Source of the DNA: Hyphomicrobiales bacterium
GTDB lineage: Bacteria > Pseudomonadota > Alphaproteobacteria > Rhizobiales > Rhizobiaceae
Direction of reading: 5' to 3'
DNA length: 47,360 bases
NCBI GenBank assembly: GCA_017305835.1
Contig: JAFKJY010000076.1
Location: 1 to 47,360 of the forward strand
A model generated the notes under the pieces. The model was not told the origin of the DNA. It did not search any database and was given only the letters and a program-made list of their open reading frames with translations. The translations under genes were made by a program, and so were the position numbers. Below are positions 37,893 through 45,171 of this stretch, piece by piece. Positions within the stretch are counted from its first letter, which is position 1. Every line of letters begins with the position of its first letter.

Positions 37893-38501
37893 ATGAGCGA
37901 TCTCGTCTACTGCTATCCGCCCGACTACACGACCCTCAAGAACAAGCTGAACATCCGCGATGCCGATGCGCTGGAGCGCGTCGAGCGGCGTTTCGTCGTG
38001 CAGCGCATGGCGGAGGGCGTGCCATCCGGCAACTTCGGCCTTGCCCACCTGAAAGCCATCCACCGTCATCTGTTTCAGGATGTGTATGAATGGGCCGGTG
38101 AGATGCGCACGGTGGAGATATCGAAGGGCGATAGCCAGTTCCAGTTCCGGCGATACATCGAGACCGGCATGGCCGATGTGCAGCGCCGCCTTGCCGCGCG
38201 CGACTACCTGTGGGGGCTCGACGCCACCGCCTTCTCGCGCGAGGCCGGGCAGATCATGGGCGACGTGAACTACGCCCATCCCTTCCGTGAGGGCAACGGG
38301 CGAGTCCAGCTTCTCTATCTCGAACAGCTCGCGCGGCAGGCAGGCCATCCGCTCGACTTGACGAAGCTGGACCGCGACATGTGGATGACGGCATCGCGCG
38401 ACGCGCATATGGCCGACTATCAAAAGATGAGCCGGTGCATTGCCGACGCCATTGGCGTCGCGCGCAGCCGCGAGCGCACCGGGCGCGGCCGAAGCCGATA
38501 A
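37893..38501 (+). CDS. fic: Fic-family AMP transferase toxin
   Basis: The 202-residue protein has the complete Fic motif HPFREGNGR at 129-137 and the flanking YEWAGEMRTVEISKGDSQFQ with the flap region. Fic enzymes transfer AMP to a Tyr, Ser or Thr; VbhT-like relatives modify gyrase and topoisomerase IV. The catalytic His129 and the phosphate-binding residues are intact, so the toxin should be active. With its antitoxin it is a second addiction module on the element. Confidence 0.93.
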   Translation: MSDLVYCYPPDYTTLKNKLNIRDADALERVERRFVVQRMAEGVPSGNFGLAHLKAIHRHLFQDVYEWAGEMRTVEISKGDSQFQFRRYIETGMADVQRRLAARDYLWGLDATAFSREAGQIMGDVNYAHPFREGNGRVQLLYLEQLARQAGHPLDLTKLDRDMWMTASRDAHMADYQKMSRCIADAIGVARSRERTGRGRSR

Positions 38502-38512
38502 AGACGGTCCTC

Positions 38513-38545
38513 AAAAAAGCACCCCGCCGCTGGGGCGGGGTGCTT
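38513..38545 (-). terminator. Rho-independent terminator of the ParB-like gene
   Basis: A 12-base stem AAGCACCCCGCC / GGCGGGGTGCTT (38517-38528 with 38534-38545) with a 5-base loop is followed on the minus strand by a run of T from the adjacent A-run at 38513-38518. It sits 22 bases after the ParB-like stop. On the plus strand the fic transcript has the stem but only a short T pair. Confidence 0.85.
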
Positions 38546-38566
38546 ATCGGAGCGGTAGCGGGCAGG

Positions 38567-40288
38567 TTATGCGGCTTCGTCGAGATCGGCGTCGCCGCTA
38601 TCGCCATCGGTCACCCCTTCCGCCGCCTTTCCAACATAGCGGGCGGTGTAGCCCTGCGCCGGGAAAGCCATGTAGCGCGGCAGCCAGTCCTTCGCCTGCG
38701 CCTCACGGATGCCGGCGAGGCAGTCGCTGACAATCTTCTTCTGGACTTTCGCGGTGGAGGTCAGATACGCATCGGCGGTCCCCTCGCCCGCGATCTCGCG
38801 CACCATGGCGTTGATGGCCTCCTTGTCGCGCATCAGGCCGAAGAAGGTTTCGTCCGGCGTCCACCAGCGGTGCATGTCGGTTCCGAGCAGCGCCCCGAGC
38901 GTCTCCACCATGCCGGTGTGAGCCGAGAGCGTTTCCGCCATGACGTAGGCAAGGATGCGCAGGACATCCGGGTCGTCCATCCGCATCAGGCTGGCGAAGG
39001 TGTCCGCCAGCGAGAGGCCATCCCTGTAGCCGCGCGAGCGTGCCGCGACTGGTCCGTCGTCTTCGTCTTCGATGCCGAGCAGCGCGCGGATGCGCTTGCG
39101 CTCCTCGGCAAAGCCCGTCTGCGCCTGCGCCAATGCAAGGCTTTCGCTGATCGCGTCGTTGTCGGCCCGTTGCGGGTCGGCGCTGACGGTCCACAGGTCC
39201 GAGCCCGCGATCATGTGCGCCGCCGCGAGGCGGAGCGCCATGCCGGGACAGGCCAGTAACTCCGTGCGCACGGCGGCGTGCCGGTGCAGGCCGAGATAGT
39301 TCTGCATGGCCTTGGTGAGTTCGGGCCGCGCGATCTTCACCGGCTCCGCCGCCGCGCCGGTCTTCGCGTGGCGGGCCTCCTTCTCGGACAGGAAGCCTTC
39401 ATGGAAGGTGACTTCGCCGTCGCGGGTAATGGCGACGAACACCTTGCCGCCTTTCTTCTTCCCTGCCTTGACGTGGCTCCACTGGGCGAAGTGCTGGCCC
39501 GCGTCTAGTACGACGACCCCGCTCCAGCCCTGGGCCAGATAGGCGTCCCGCCGCGCGGCGATGGCCGCATTCTGCAACGGCCAGAAGGCGTCCGCATCCG
39601 CGAAGTAGGAGTCCTTGCCGAAGAGGTCGGCAACGATGGCGCCCTTGTATACGCTCACATCGAAGAGCGCATTGCCCACCGGCACCTGCGCCCCGCCGAA
39701 CAGCCATTCGCGCAGGGCGTGGCCGGTCGGCGCATAGTCGTCCGACCTGAACAGCTTCCACCACGCCTTTTGCTGGCGCGGCGTCGCCATGGTGAGGACG
39801 CGCAGAGTGCCCGCATCGATCTCGTCGCGGCGGTAGGCATTCAGCACCGGCTCGATGATGCCCGCAATGGCAAGGCGCTGATTGACCAGCCGCTCGGTGA
39901 CCCCGAAACGCGCCGCGATCTCGCCCACATCCAGTCCCTTGGCCTTGAGGGCGGCGAATGCCTTGTATTGGTCGATCTCGTCCATCGGAAGGCGGGCGAC
40001 GTTTTCGGCCAGCGAGGCCTCGATGGCTTTGGCGTCGTCGCCGTCCTCCATGATGGCGACCGGCACCGGCTCGGCATAGCCTTCCTCGGCCAGTTTTGTC
40101 AGCGCCGCGTAGCGCCGCTGTCCGGCGACGATCTCGAAGCCCTCGCAGTTGGGCTGCACCAATAGCGGCTGGAGGACGCCGAGTGAACGCAGGGAGGGAA
40201 GAAGGTCGGCAACGTCACCGCCGCCCTTCTTCCTGACATTGAGGGGGGAGAGCTTCAACTGCTCAAGGGATACGTGTTCAAGTTTCAT
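38567..40288 (-). CDS. ParB/RepB-like nuclease-domain protein
   Basis: From the ATG at 40288 the protein has 573 residues. The ParB N-domain has LKLSPLNVRKK, LGVLQPLLVQP, FEIVAGQRRYAALTKLAEEG, EASLAENVARLPMDEIDQYK and the HTH FGVTERLVNQRLAIAGI. Residues about 200-573 are an extension (VVLDAGQHFAQWSHVKAGKK, FHEGFLSEKEARHAKTG). This layout is common on alphaproteobacterial plasmids and elements; a ParA partner is not in the window. It might bind the dyad-rich DNA at 40384-40595 just upstream. Its terminator follows the stop. Confidence 0.88.
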   Translation of the reverse strand: MKLEHVSLEQLKLSPLNVRKKGGGDVADLLPSLRSLGVLQPLLVQPNCEGFEIVAGQRRYAALTKLAEEGYAEPVPVAIMEDGDDAKAIEASLAENVARLPMDEIDQYKAFAALKAKGLDVGEIAARFGVTERLVNQRLAIAGIIEPVLNAYRRDEIDAGTLRVLTMATPRQQKAWWKLFRSDDYAPTGHALREWLFGGAQVPVGNALFDVSVYKGAIVADLFGKDSYFADADAFWPLQNAAIAARRDAYLAQGWSGVVVLDAGQHFAQWSHVKAGKKKGGKVFVAITRDGEVTFHEGFLSEKEARHAKTGAAAEPVKIARPELTKAMQNYLGLHRHAAVRTELLACPGMALRLAAAHMIAGSDLWTVSADPQRADNDAISESLALAQAQTGFAEERKRIRALLGIEDEDDGPVAARSRGYRDGLSLADTFASLMRMDDPDVLRILAYVMAETLSAHTGMVETLGALLGTDMHRWWTPDETFFGLMRDKEAINAMVREIAGEGTADAYLTSTAKVQKKIVSDCLAGIREAQAKDWLPRYMAFPAQGYTARYVGKAAEGVTDGDSGDADLDEAA

Positions 40289-40383
40289 GGCTGTCTTCCT
40301 TTCACTAGCCTTGGGTTGACAGCACGGCCCAGATAAAAAGCCGCGCATGCACCCTTGGCCAGCGCCGAGCGTCCATCCTTCAA

Positions 40384-40402
40384 ACCCGCGCACCGCGCGG
40401 GT
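40384..40402. repeat. Dyad with 8-base arms upstream of the ParB-like gene
   Basis: ACCCGCGC (40384-40391) and GCGCGGGT (40395-40402) flank ACC. It shares the right-arm sequence with the second dyad 170 bases on. Confidence 0.6.
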
Positions 40403-40569
40403 ATGGGCGCTAGGGCCGTAAGGCGGGGACGCCAAAGCCGAACCCCTTGGGGCGCGCCAGCGCGGTCCGACTACACGGGAGGAGCTTTGCTCCGAATGGA
40501 GCGGGCCGGAGGACTTCGGCTATTGGCTCTGAGTCCCCGCTGTCGGCGTAAGCTGGTCAAATGGGGTGC

Positions 40570-40595
40570 AAGCGCGCGGGTATATCCGCGCGCTT
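40570..40595. repeat. Dyad with 10-base arms upstream of the ParB-like gene
   Basis: AAGCGCGCGG (40570-40579) and CCGCGCGCTT (40586-40595) flank GTATAT. The near-palindrome is a plausible protein-binding site. Confidence 0.6.
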
Positions 40596-40797
40596 CAACA
40601 AGGGTCTGGCGGCCGCCTGCCGGCCGCCGCCGCCGGAAGCTCCGCCAGCGATCGTCACCCGCATGGGCCGAAACCGCTCCGCGGGTTCGGTCGAGCGCCA
40701 GCGAGATAGAGCGCGGCCGGCGTCGGCCGGGGCGGCATCAAGTACCCCGGCAACCGGAATCGCAGTATTCTATCGCGTGGCAGGATGAGGAGATTGC

Positions 40798-41559
40798 ATG
40801 ACGCAAAGCGTCGGGTGGCAGCCAACCTTGATTGATATCGAAGCGGAGTTCGCCAGGTTCGTTCCGACCTTCCGCGGCGGCAAGCTGGTGCGCGAGCTGA
40901 TCCCCGATCAGCCGGCGATGGCGCTGAATGCCGATTTCTACTTTGCGGGCGACCGCGTGATCGCGGAACTGAAACGCATGGAGACGGATTCACGCGACGC
41001 CTATCCTGAGCGGGTCACCAAAGCGTACAGGCATTTCGGCTACACCACCGCCGATATGATGGGCCATGTGCTTCGCGGCGAGCCGATGCCGGAGCGGGTC
41101 CAGGCCCGCCTTCGCCAGCAGATCGCGAACCCCCTTCGCCAGGCCTTGCGCAAAGCGAACAAGCAGATCGCCGCGACCAAGCGCCAGCTCCGCGTTCCCG
41201 GCGCCTACGGCCTCGCCTTGTTCGCCAACGACAGCAATTTCGCGCTGACGCCGGATGACGCCTTGTCGATCCTCAGCAGCGCCGCGCTCGGGCTGACGGA
41301 GTGTCATGTGGACGGCTTCGTCTATATGACGCCGAACGTGTATCACGATACGGGCGACGACATCGCGCGGTCCTTCTGGATTCCTCTTTATGCCGAGGGC
41401 AAGGAGGCGCTGAGCGATTTCGTCAATCCATTCGGCGCCGCGTGGATCGACTATGCGGAGAAGCTCGGCGCGCCGTATTCGGAGCGGTGGGCGGGCGACG
41501 AATACGAGCCTGCGCTGCTGAACGCGCGACCGATCGAAAGCTTCCGCCGGGAAAGTTAG
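40798..41559 (+). CDS. Hypothetical protein with PD-(D/E)XK-nuclease-like core
   Basis: The 253-residue protein has a good ribosome site (GAGGAG) before ATG 40798. The segment LNADFYFAGDRVIAELKRME has Asp46, then Glu57-x-Lys59 after a short hairpin, the spacing expected for a PD-(D/E)XK nuclease core. A helical Arg/Lys-rich region follows (QQIANPLRQALRKANKQIAA). I recognise no named family. It begins the group of accessory genes and stands alone on its strand before the zinc-ribbon/PIN-like gene. If the motif is real, it may cut foreign DNA. Confidence 0.6.
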   Translation: MTQSVGWQPTLIDIEAEFARFVPTFRGGKLVRELIPDQPAMALNADFYFAGDRVIAELKRMETDSRDAYPERVTKAYRHFGYTTADMMGHVLRGEPMPERVQARLRQQIANPLRQALRKANKQIAATKRQLRVPGAYGLALFANDSNFALTPDDALSILSSAALGLTECHVDGFVYMTPNVYHDTGDDIARSFWIPLYAEGKEALSDFVNPFGAAWIDYAEKLGAPYSERWAGDEYEPALLNARPIESFRRES

Positions 41560-41814
41560 CCTGCACGGCGGCAGGCGGGCGCCGCGGCAGGGCTTCTCGG
41601 CGCAGCGCAATCAGACCGCGCGGCCGAAGCACCGCCCGTCCCGCCCCGCGCGAGAATCCATAGCTCATTGCCAGGACCGCGAAGTCGAGCCCGCGCAGCA
41701 AGGCGACACATGCTCAGCTTCGATGCCGTGCAGCCGATCCGAATTGTGCCGGGCGTCTGCCCGCGGTCTAATAGATGTTCTACCTTCGGCGTGAAGGATT
41801 CCCGAGGACCAAAG

Positions 41815-43032
41815 ATGTTGGAACGCCCGCCCTTTAAGACTTGCCCGCAATGTGGCCGCGAGCAGGGATTTGGCATCTTGTGGGTATCGTCGGAATCCTA
41901 CGACCGGCGCTGCAAATTCTGCAGAGCGAAAGCTACCTACTATCTACCCGAAGTTGACAAGAAGGTTCTCTACCTCGACCAGTTCGCCATCAGCGAGATT
42001 TTCAAGGTCAAGGAACGCAAGCGCCGGGCAGACGCACCCCATGCCGAGTTTTGGACTGAGGCAAACGGTTTGCTTGATCGGGCCATGATGCGCCAGCAGA
42101 TCATCTGCCCCGCATCGAACATCCACCGCGACGAGACGATGGTCTATCGGGACGGAAAAGCGCTCGACCTTGCCCACGAGATGATGGGCGGGGACACCTC
42201 GTTCGAGGATACCACCACGATCGAGCATCGGCAGATATACCGACACCTTGAGGCGTATCTGAAAGGCGAGGAACCGCCGTCCTTTGATTTTGATGTCGAC
42301 GAAATCCTCCATGGCCATCGCAACGCCTGGTTGCCTGACCTGCACATAACCGTGGAGACCGACTGGAGCGCCTTTGTCGAACACACCCGGCAGGCGCGAG
42401 ACAAGGCGGCGGAAGATTTCGCGCCGCTGTACGATCGGTGGGTGCGCGACAAGCCTGCATTTGAAGACGTGCTGGCGAACGAGCTTGGGGCGATGGCCCG
42501 CGGCTACGTCGATGCCTATTTCCACTTCATGGCGATGGTCCAGGCAGGCGAGGCGTCGGGTGACGTCCAAACGTATATCAATGGAGCACTTTCGCCCGTT
42601 GTGACATTGATTCACGAGATCAACCGCAAGTTCGCCGAGCGCGGTGTGCCGCCGGAATCAGCGTTTCGAGAAACGGTGAAATTTCTGAACTGGCCCAAGA
42701 ACCAGTCGCTGCCGCATCATTGGATTTCCGCGCATCTTTTTGCGGCAATAGCCAGCAGGCTCGCCCGCGGCCAAAAGCGGCATCCGTCGCGCGGCATGAT
42801 GAACGACATCAAGGCTATCGCGCTGTACGGGCCGTATGTCGACGCCATGTTCCTGGACAACGAATGCGCCTCCCTCCTGGAGGAAAAGGCTGTTGCGAGA
42901 GGAGTAAAGCTCAAGGCGAAAATCTTCTGCCTGAAGCGCTCTGCCGATTTCCTGGCTTACCTGCGGGGCCTGACCGACTCGGCTCCGCAGGAGGTCATCG
43001 ACGCCGCGCGAGAATTGTATGGTACGGCGTAG
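41815..43032 (+). CDS. Zinc-ribbon protein with PIN-like nuclease domain
   Basis: The ATG at 41815 (GAGG site) gives 405 residues; an upstream in-frame ATG at 41710 adds unconvincing sequence. The N-terminus is a zinc ribbon with Cys10-x2-Cys13 and Cys33-x2-Cys36. Then VLYLDQFAISEIF (Asp55), SNIHRDE (Glu107) and a late helix YGPYVDAMFLDNE with two acidic residues give the four-acid pattern of PIN-like RNases. The rest is helical. PIN nucleases cut RNA, often tRNA, as toxins or in phage defence. No obvious antitoxin gene is adjacent. The family was not identified. Confidence 0.65.
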   Translation: MLERPPFKTCPQCGREQGFGILWVSSESYDRRCKFCRAKATYYLPEVDKKVLYLDQFAISEIFKVKERKRRADAPHAEFWTEANGLLDRAMMRQQIICPASNIHRDETMVYRDGKALDLAHEMMGGDTSFEDTTTIEHRQIYRHLEAYLKGEEPPSFDFDVDEILHGHRNAWLPDLHITVETDWSAFVEHTRQARDKAAEDFAPLYDRWVRDKPAFEDVLANELGAMARGYVDAYFHFMAMVQAGEASGDVQTYINGALSPVVTLIHEINRKFAERGVPPESAFRETVKFLNWPKNQSLPHHWISAHLFAAIASRLARGQKRHPSRGMMNDIKAIALYGPYVDAMFLDNECASLLEEKAVARGVKLKAKIFCLKRSADFLAYLRGLTDSAPQEVIDAARELYGTA

Positions 43033-43077
43033 ATCGCGTACCGGTCGCGCCATATATGCCTCGATTCGCAGCGGTGA

Positions 43078-43797
43078 TTATTCAAGAATCTGGTAGGTGG
43101 CTGACGCACGGGGGTCGAGGCCAGTCTGCTTGATGACCAGTTCGATGAAAGCAACGGCCGTTTCATAGAACTTTCTGGCGTGCTCCGGATCGGCCATGCG
43201 GGTGTATTCGAGATGCCTCTTTTTGGCGTGCAGGACGCCGGGCGCTTCTACTGTGTTGTCGATTTCGGTGGGTTCGATCCCGTAGGGAGACGCGTGGGTG
43301 ACGAGATTGCGCCACACCTGCATTTGTCCGATGTGCTGGAACAGCCCCTGGCCCCGGTCGATTTCAATTGCAGCGGCGCTCATGAGCATGCCCATCTTGT
43401 CCCAGAACCGGCCCGTGCTGCGGTAGCGCTGGAAATCAAAGCTGGAGAAGCGCGCATCCGACTGCATGGAGAATGCTACGGAGGCCGAGAAGCTCTCGAT
43501 CGCAGCGAAGCAAAGCACCATGCCCCCTGTGAAGTAGGAAAACCCCATCGAGAGGCTGCCGGTCTTCGGCTGTCTGTCGGCTACCAGTCCGGCCTTGATC
43601 AGATCGGCGGCCGCGTGGAGCGTCAGATCCCAGTCGTGATTCTGCGCTGAATATTGATAACTCAAGATGCCCTTCTTTCCCGTCGACGGGCCTCCGGAGA
43701 TTGTCTTTGCCTGCACCTGTTTCGGCAAAAGTACGGCGCGAAACCGGCCACGTTCGATCGAGTGCCGGCCACTGATATTATCCGTTATCGCGGACAA
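43078..43797 (-). CDS. HEPN-like putative ribonuclease, overlapping the TIR gene
   Basis: The frame has 239 residues from a TTG at 43797 that overlaps the TIR gene stop by 20 bases. The true start is uncertain: a GTG at residue 28 and a TTG at residue 45 (behind AAGGG) also exist. The mostly helical protein has WRNLVTHASPYG at 162-173, containing Arg163-Asn164...His168, the Rx4-6H motif of HEPN RNases. A second conserved-looking helix is FWDKMGMLMSAAAIEIDRGQ. HEPN proteins act as RNA-cutting effectors in toxin-antitoxin and phage defence systems. Location directly after a TIR gene makes an effector role likely. Confidence 0.6.
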   Translation of the reverse strand: MSAITDNISGRHSIERGRFRAVLLPKQVQAKTISGGPSTGKKGILSYQYSAQNHDWDLTLHAAADLIKAGLVADRQPKTGSLSMGFSYFTGGMVLCFAAIESFSASVAFSMQSDARFSSFDFQRYRSTGRFWDKMGMLMSAAAIEIDRGQGLFQHIGQMQVWRNLVTHASPYGIEPTEIDNTVEAPGVLHAKKRHLEYTRMADPEHARKFYETAVAFIELVIKQTGLDPRASATYQILE

Positions 43798-45037
43798 ACC
43801 GGCGCGTCCGGTCGCTTACGCTCAAAGAGCGCATCGCCCACGGACCTTGACCGATCGTATGTTGAGCATTGATGAGAGCGCCTTCCTCGAGGAAGCTCAG
43901 AGCGCTGTTCATGCGTCTGGGCTGCCAGTCAGGAAAGTTTTTCGACAGATCGGCGATGGATATCGATTTGACGTCGTTGCTGACGACCCAGTTCGCGACC
44001 GCAATCGCGTCCTGTTCATTGTCAAAATCCAGAAAGTGGCTGTCAAATTCGACGAAAAGACCTGGTTGCGGCCAGAAGCGGGCAGCTCGCATTTCGCGGG
44101 ATTTTTCGATCAAACCTGCTTCCTCAAGATCGAGTACCGCGAGCCGAACATCTGCCTCGGGCATACCTAGCGCCTCGGCCACCTCGCCCATGAGAACCTG
44201 CGGATCGAACTTCGTCCCATGCTTGCTCGCGCGCACGAGATACTCGGCAACAGCGATCGCGCTCGGTGCCCAAAACTGGAGCCCCGGCGGCACGGACTTC
44301 ACATAGCGCGGAGCAGGCCCCCGCGCGGGTTTGCGTGAGACTCCATGCAACTCCGCAATCAGTTCATCGACAGCGAGCGTGTCGTTGAGATCCAACTCCG
44401 GGCAGCGACGTGACTGCAAGAACGGTGAGAGCTGGCTTACACTGACGCCCGTTCGCAGGCCGATAAACTTTGAATGCCCCTCGACGGCCCGCACAAAGCC
44501 GGCGTCGATCTCGGTTTCAACCCACGGCCGGCCGATGGAGTTCGGGGTCAGCAGAACGATGAAATGGGTGCAATCGCCAAGGCCTTCGTCCATCTTCTGG
44601 CGAACACTGTCGCCCGAGCCGATCTCCCAGGCATCAAGCCACACTTCGACACCGCCTTGCATCAGCCGCTCCGCGAACGGACGCGCCAGGGTTTTGTGAT
44701 CCGGCGATCCGTGCGCCAGATAAACAATCGGCGATTTTGCTTTCGATTCGTCCATCATTGAGCGCACTGCCCCCTTCTCCACACCGAGGCGCCGTTCCAA
44801 TTCGCGCGCGAAAGCCGGCGAGCCTTTCGTGCTCATGACGAGTTGCGTCTCCTCCTTCGGCCGCACGAACACGACTGCATGCCTTCCCGTCTCCGGGTCG
44901 ATGAGCGCGCTCGCGGCATTGCGCGCCTTGTGCTCAAGGTGGGTGATCGCCGCCTCGACCGCTTTTTCGCGAATATTGTCGAAGAGCTTATCGATGCTGA
45001 CCTTTCGGCCGCTGCCGTCGCGAAACTCAACCTTCAT
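43778..45037 (-). CDS. TIR-domain protein with C-terminal winged-helix repeats
   Basis: From the ATG at 45037 the protein has 419 residues. Residues 1-100 form a mixed alpha/beta domain (KVEFRDGSGRKVSIDKLFDN and on). A TIR domain follows at about 102-225: SPIVYLAHGSPDHKTLARPF, then VEVWLDAWEIGSGDSV and FIVLLTPNSIGRPWVETEID. Glu176 sits four residues after Trp172, the place of the catalytic Glu of NAD-cleaving TIRs. Residues about 255-415 look like two winged helices (LAVLDLEEAGLIEKS; ALSFLEEGALINAQ). NADase or cyclic-ADPR signalling activity is expected in phage defence. The HEPN-like gene overlaps its end. Confidence 0.82.
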   Translation of the reverse strand: MKVEFRDGSGRKVSIDKLFDNIREKAVEAAITHLEHKARNAASALIDPETGRHAVVFVRPKEETQLVMSTKGSPAFARELERRLGVEKGAVRSMMDESKAKSPIVYLAHGSPDHKTLARPFAERLMQGGVEVWLDAWEIGSGDSVRQKMDEGLGDCTHFIVLLTPNSIGRPWVETEIDAGFVRAVEGHSKFIGLRTGVSVSQLSPFLQSRRCPELDLNDTLAVDELIAELHGVSRKPARGPAPRYVKSVPPGLQFWAPSAIAVAEYLVRASKHGTKFDPQVLMGEVAEALGMPEADVRLAVLDLEEAGLIEKSREMRAARFWPQPGLFVEFDSHFLDFDNEQDAIAVANWVVSNDVKSISIADLSKNFPDWQPRRMNSALSFLEEGALINAQHTIGQGPWAMRSLSVSDRTRRFVRDNG

Positions 45038-45119
45038 ATCCGCCGCCCTGGAGAGATTTTCACCACACCAATGTGAGAACGATTCGCGAACAAGGCAAGG
45101 CTTCAATGCAATCAAGGTG

Positions 45120-45140
45120 GGCGAAGCTGATATAATAATG
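45120..45140. promoter_or_regulatory. Divergent promoter between TIR gene and CoiA-like gene
   Basis: The 134-base gap between the two start codons contains GATATAATAATG at 45130-45140. This gives TATAAT (45131-45136) on the plus strand and TATTAT (45138-45133) on the minus strand. No good -35 box was found for either direction. The arrangement suggests common control of both genes. Confidence 0.45.
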
Positions 45141-45171
45141 ATTCTTCCACTGCCGTTTGAACGAGCACGCA

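Larger units (their letters stand above)
40289..40797. other. Gene-free region with dyads beside the ParB-like gene
   Basis: These 509 GC-rich bases contain no convincing gene; the longest frame (to 40801) is Arg/Pro-rich and looks like a composition artefact. Two dyads share the core GCGCGGGTAT: ACCCGCGC-ACC-GCGCGGGT at 40384-40402 and AAGCGCGCGG-GTATAT-CCGCGCGCTT at 40570-40595. They may be ParB-binding or replication/transfer sites, by location only. The promoter of the ParB-like gene must also lie here. Confidence 0.45.

Noticed and set aside
38513..38545. The hairpin as terminator for the fic gene
   Set aside because: The run of T exists only on the minus-strand side, so it is assigned to the ParB-like transcript, though it may also slow plus-strand transcription.
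40355..40801. 148-residue plus-strand frame upstream of the PD-(D/E)XK-like gene
   Set aside because: Arg/Pro-rich, no motif, and it overlaps the dyads and the next start.
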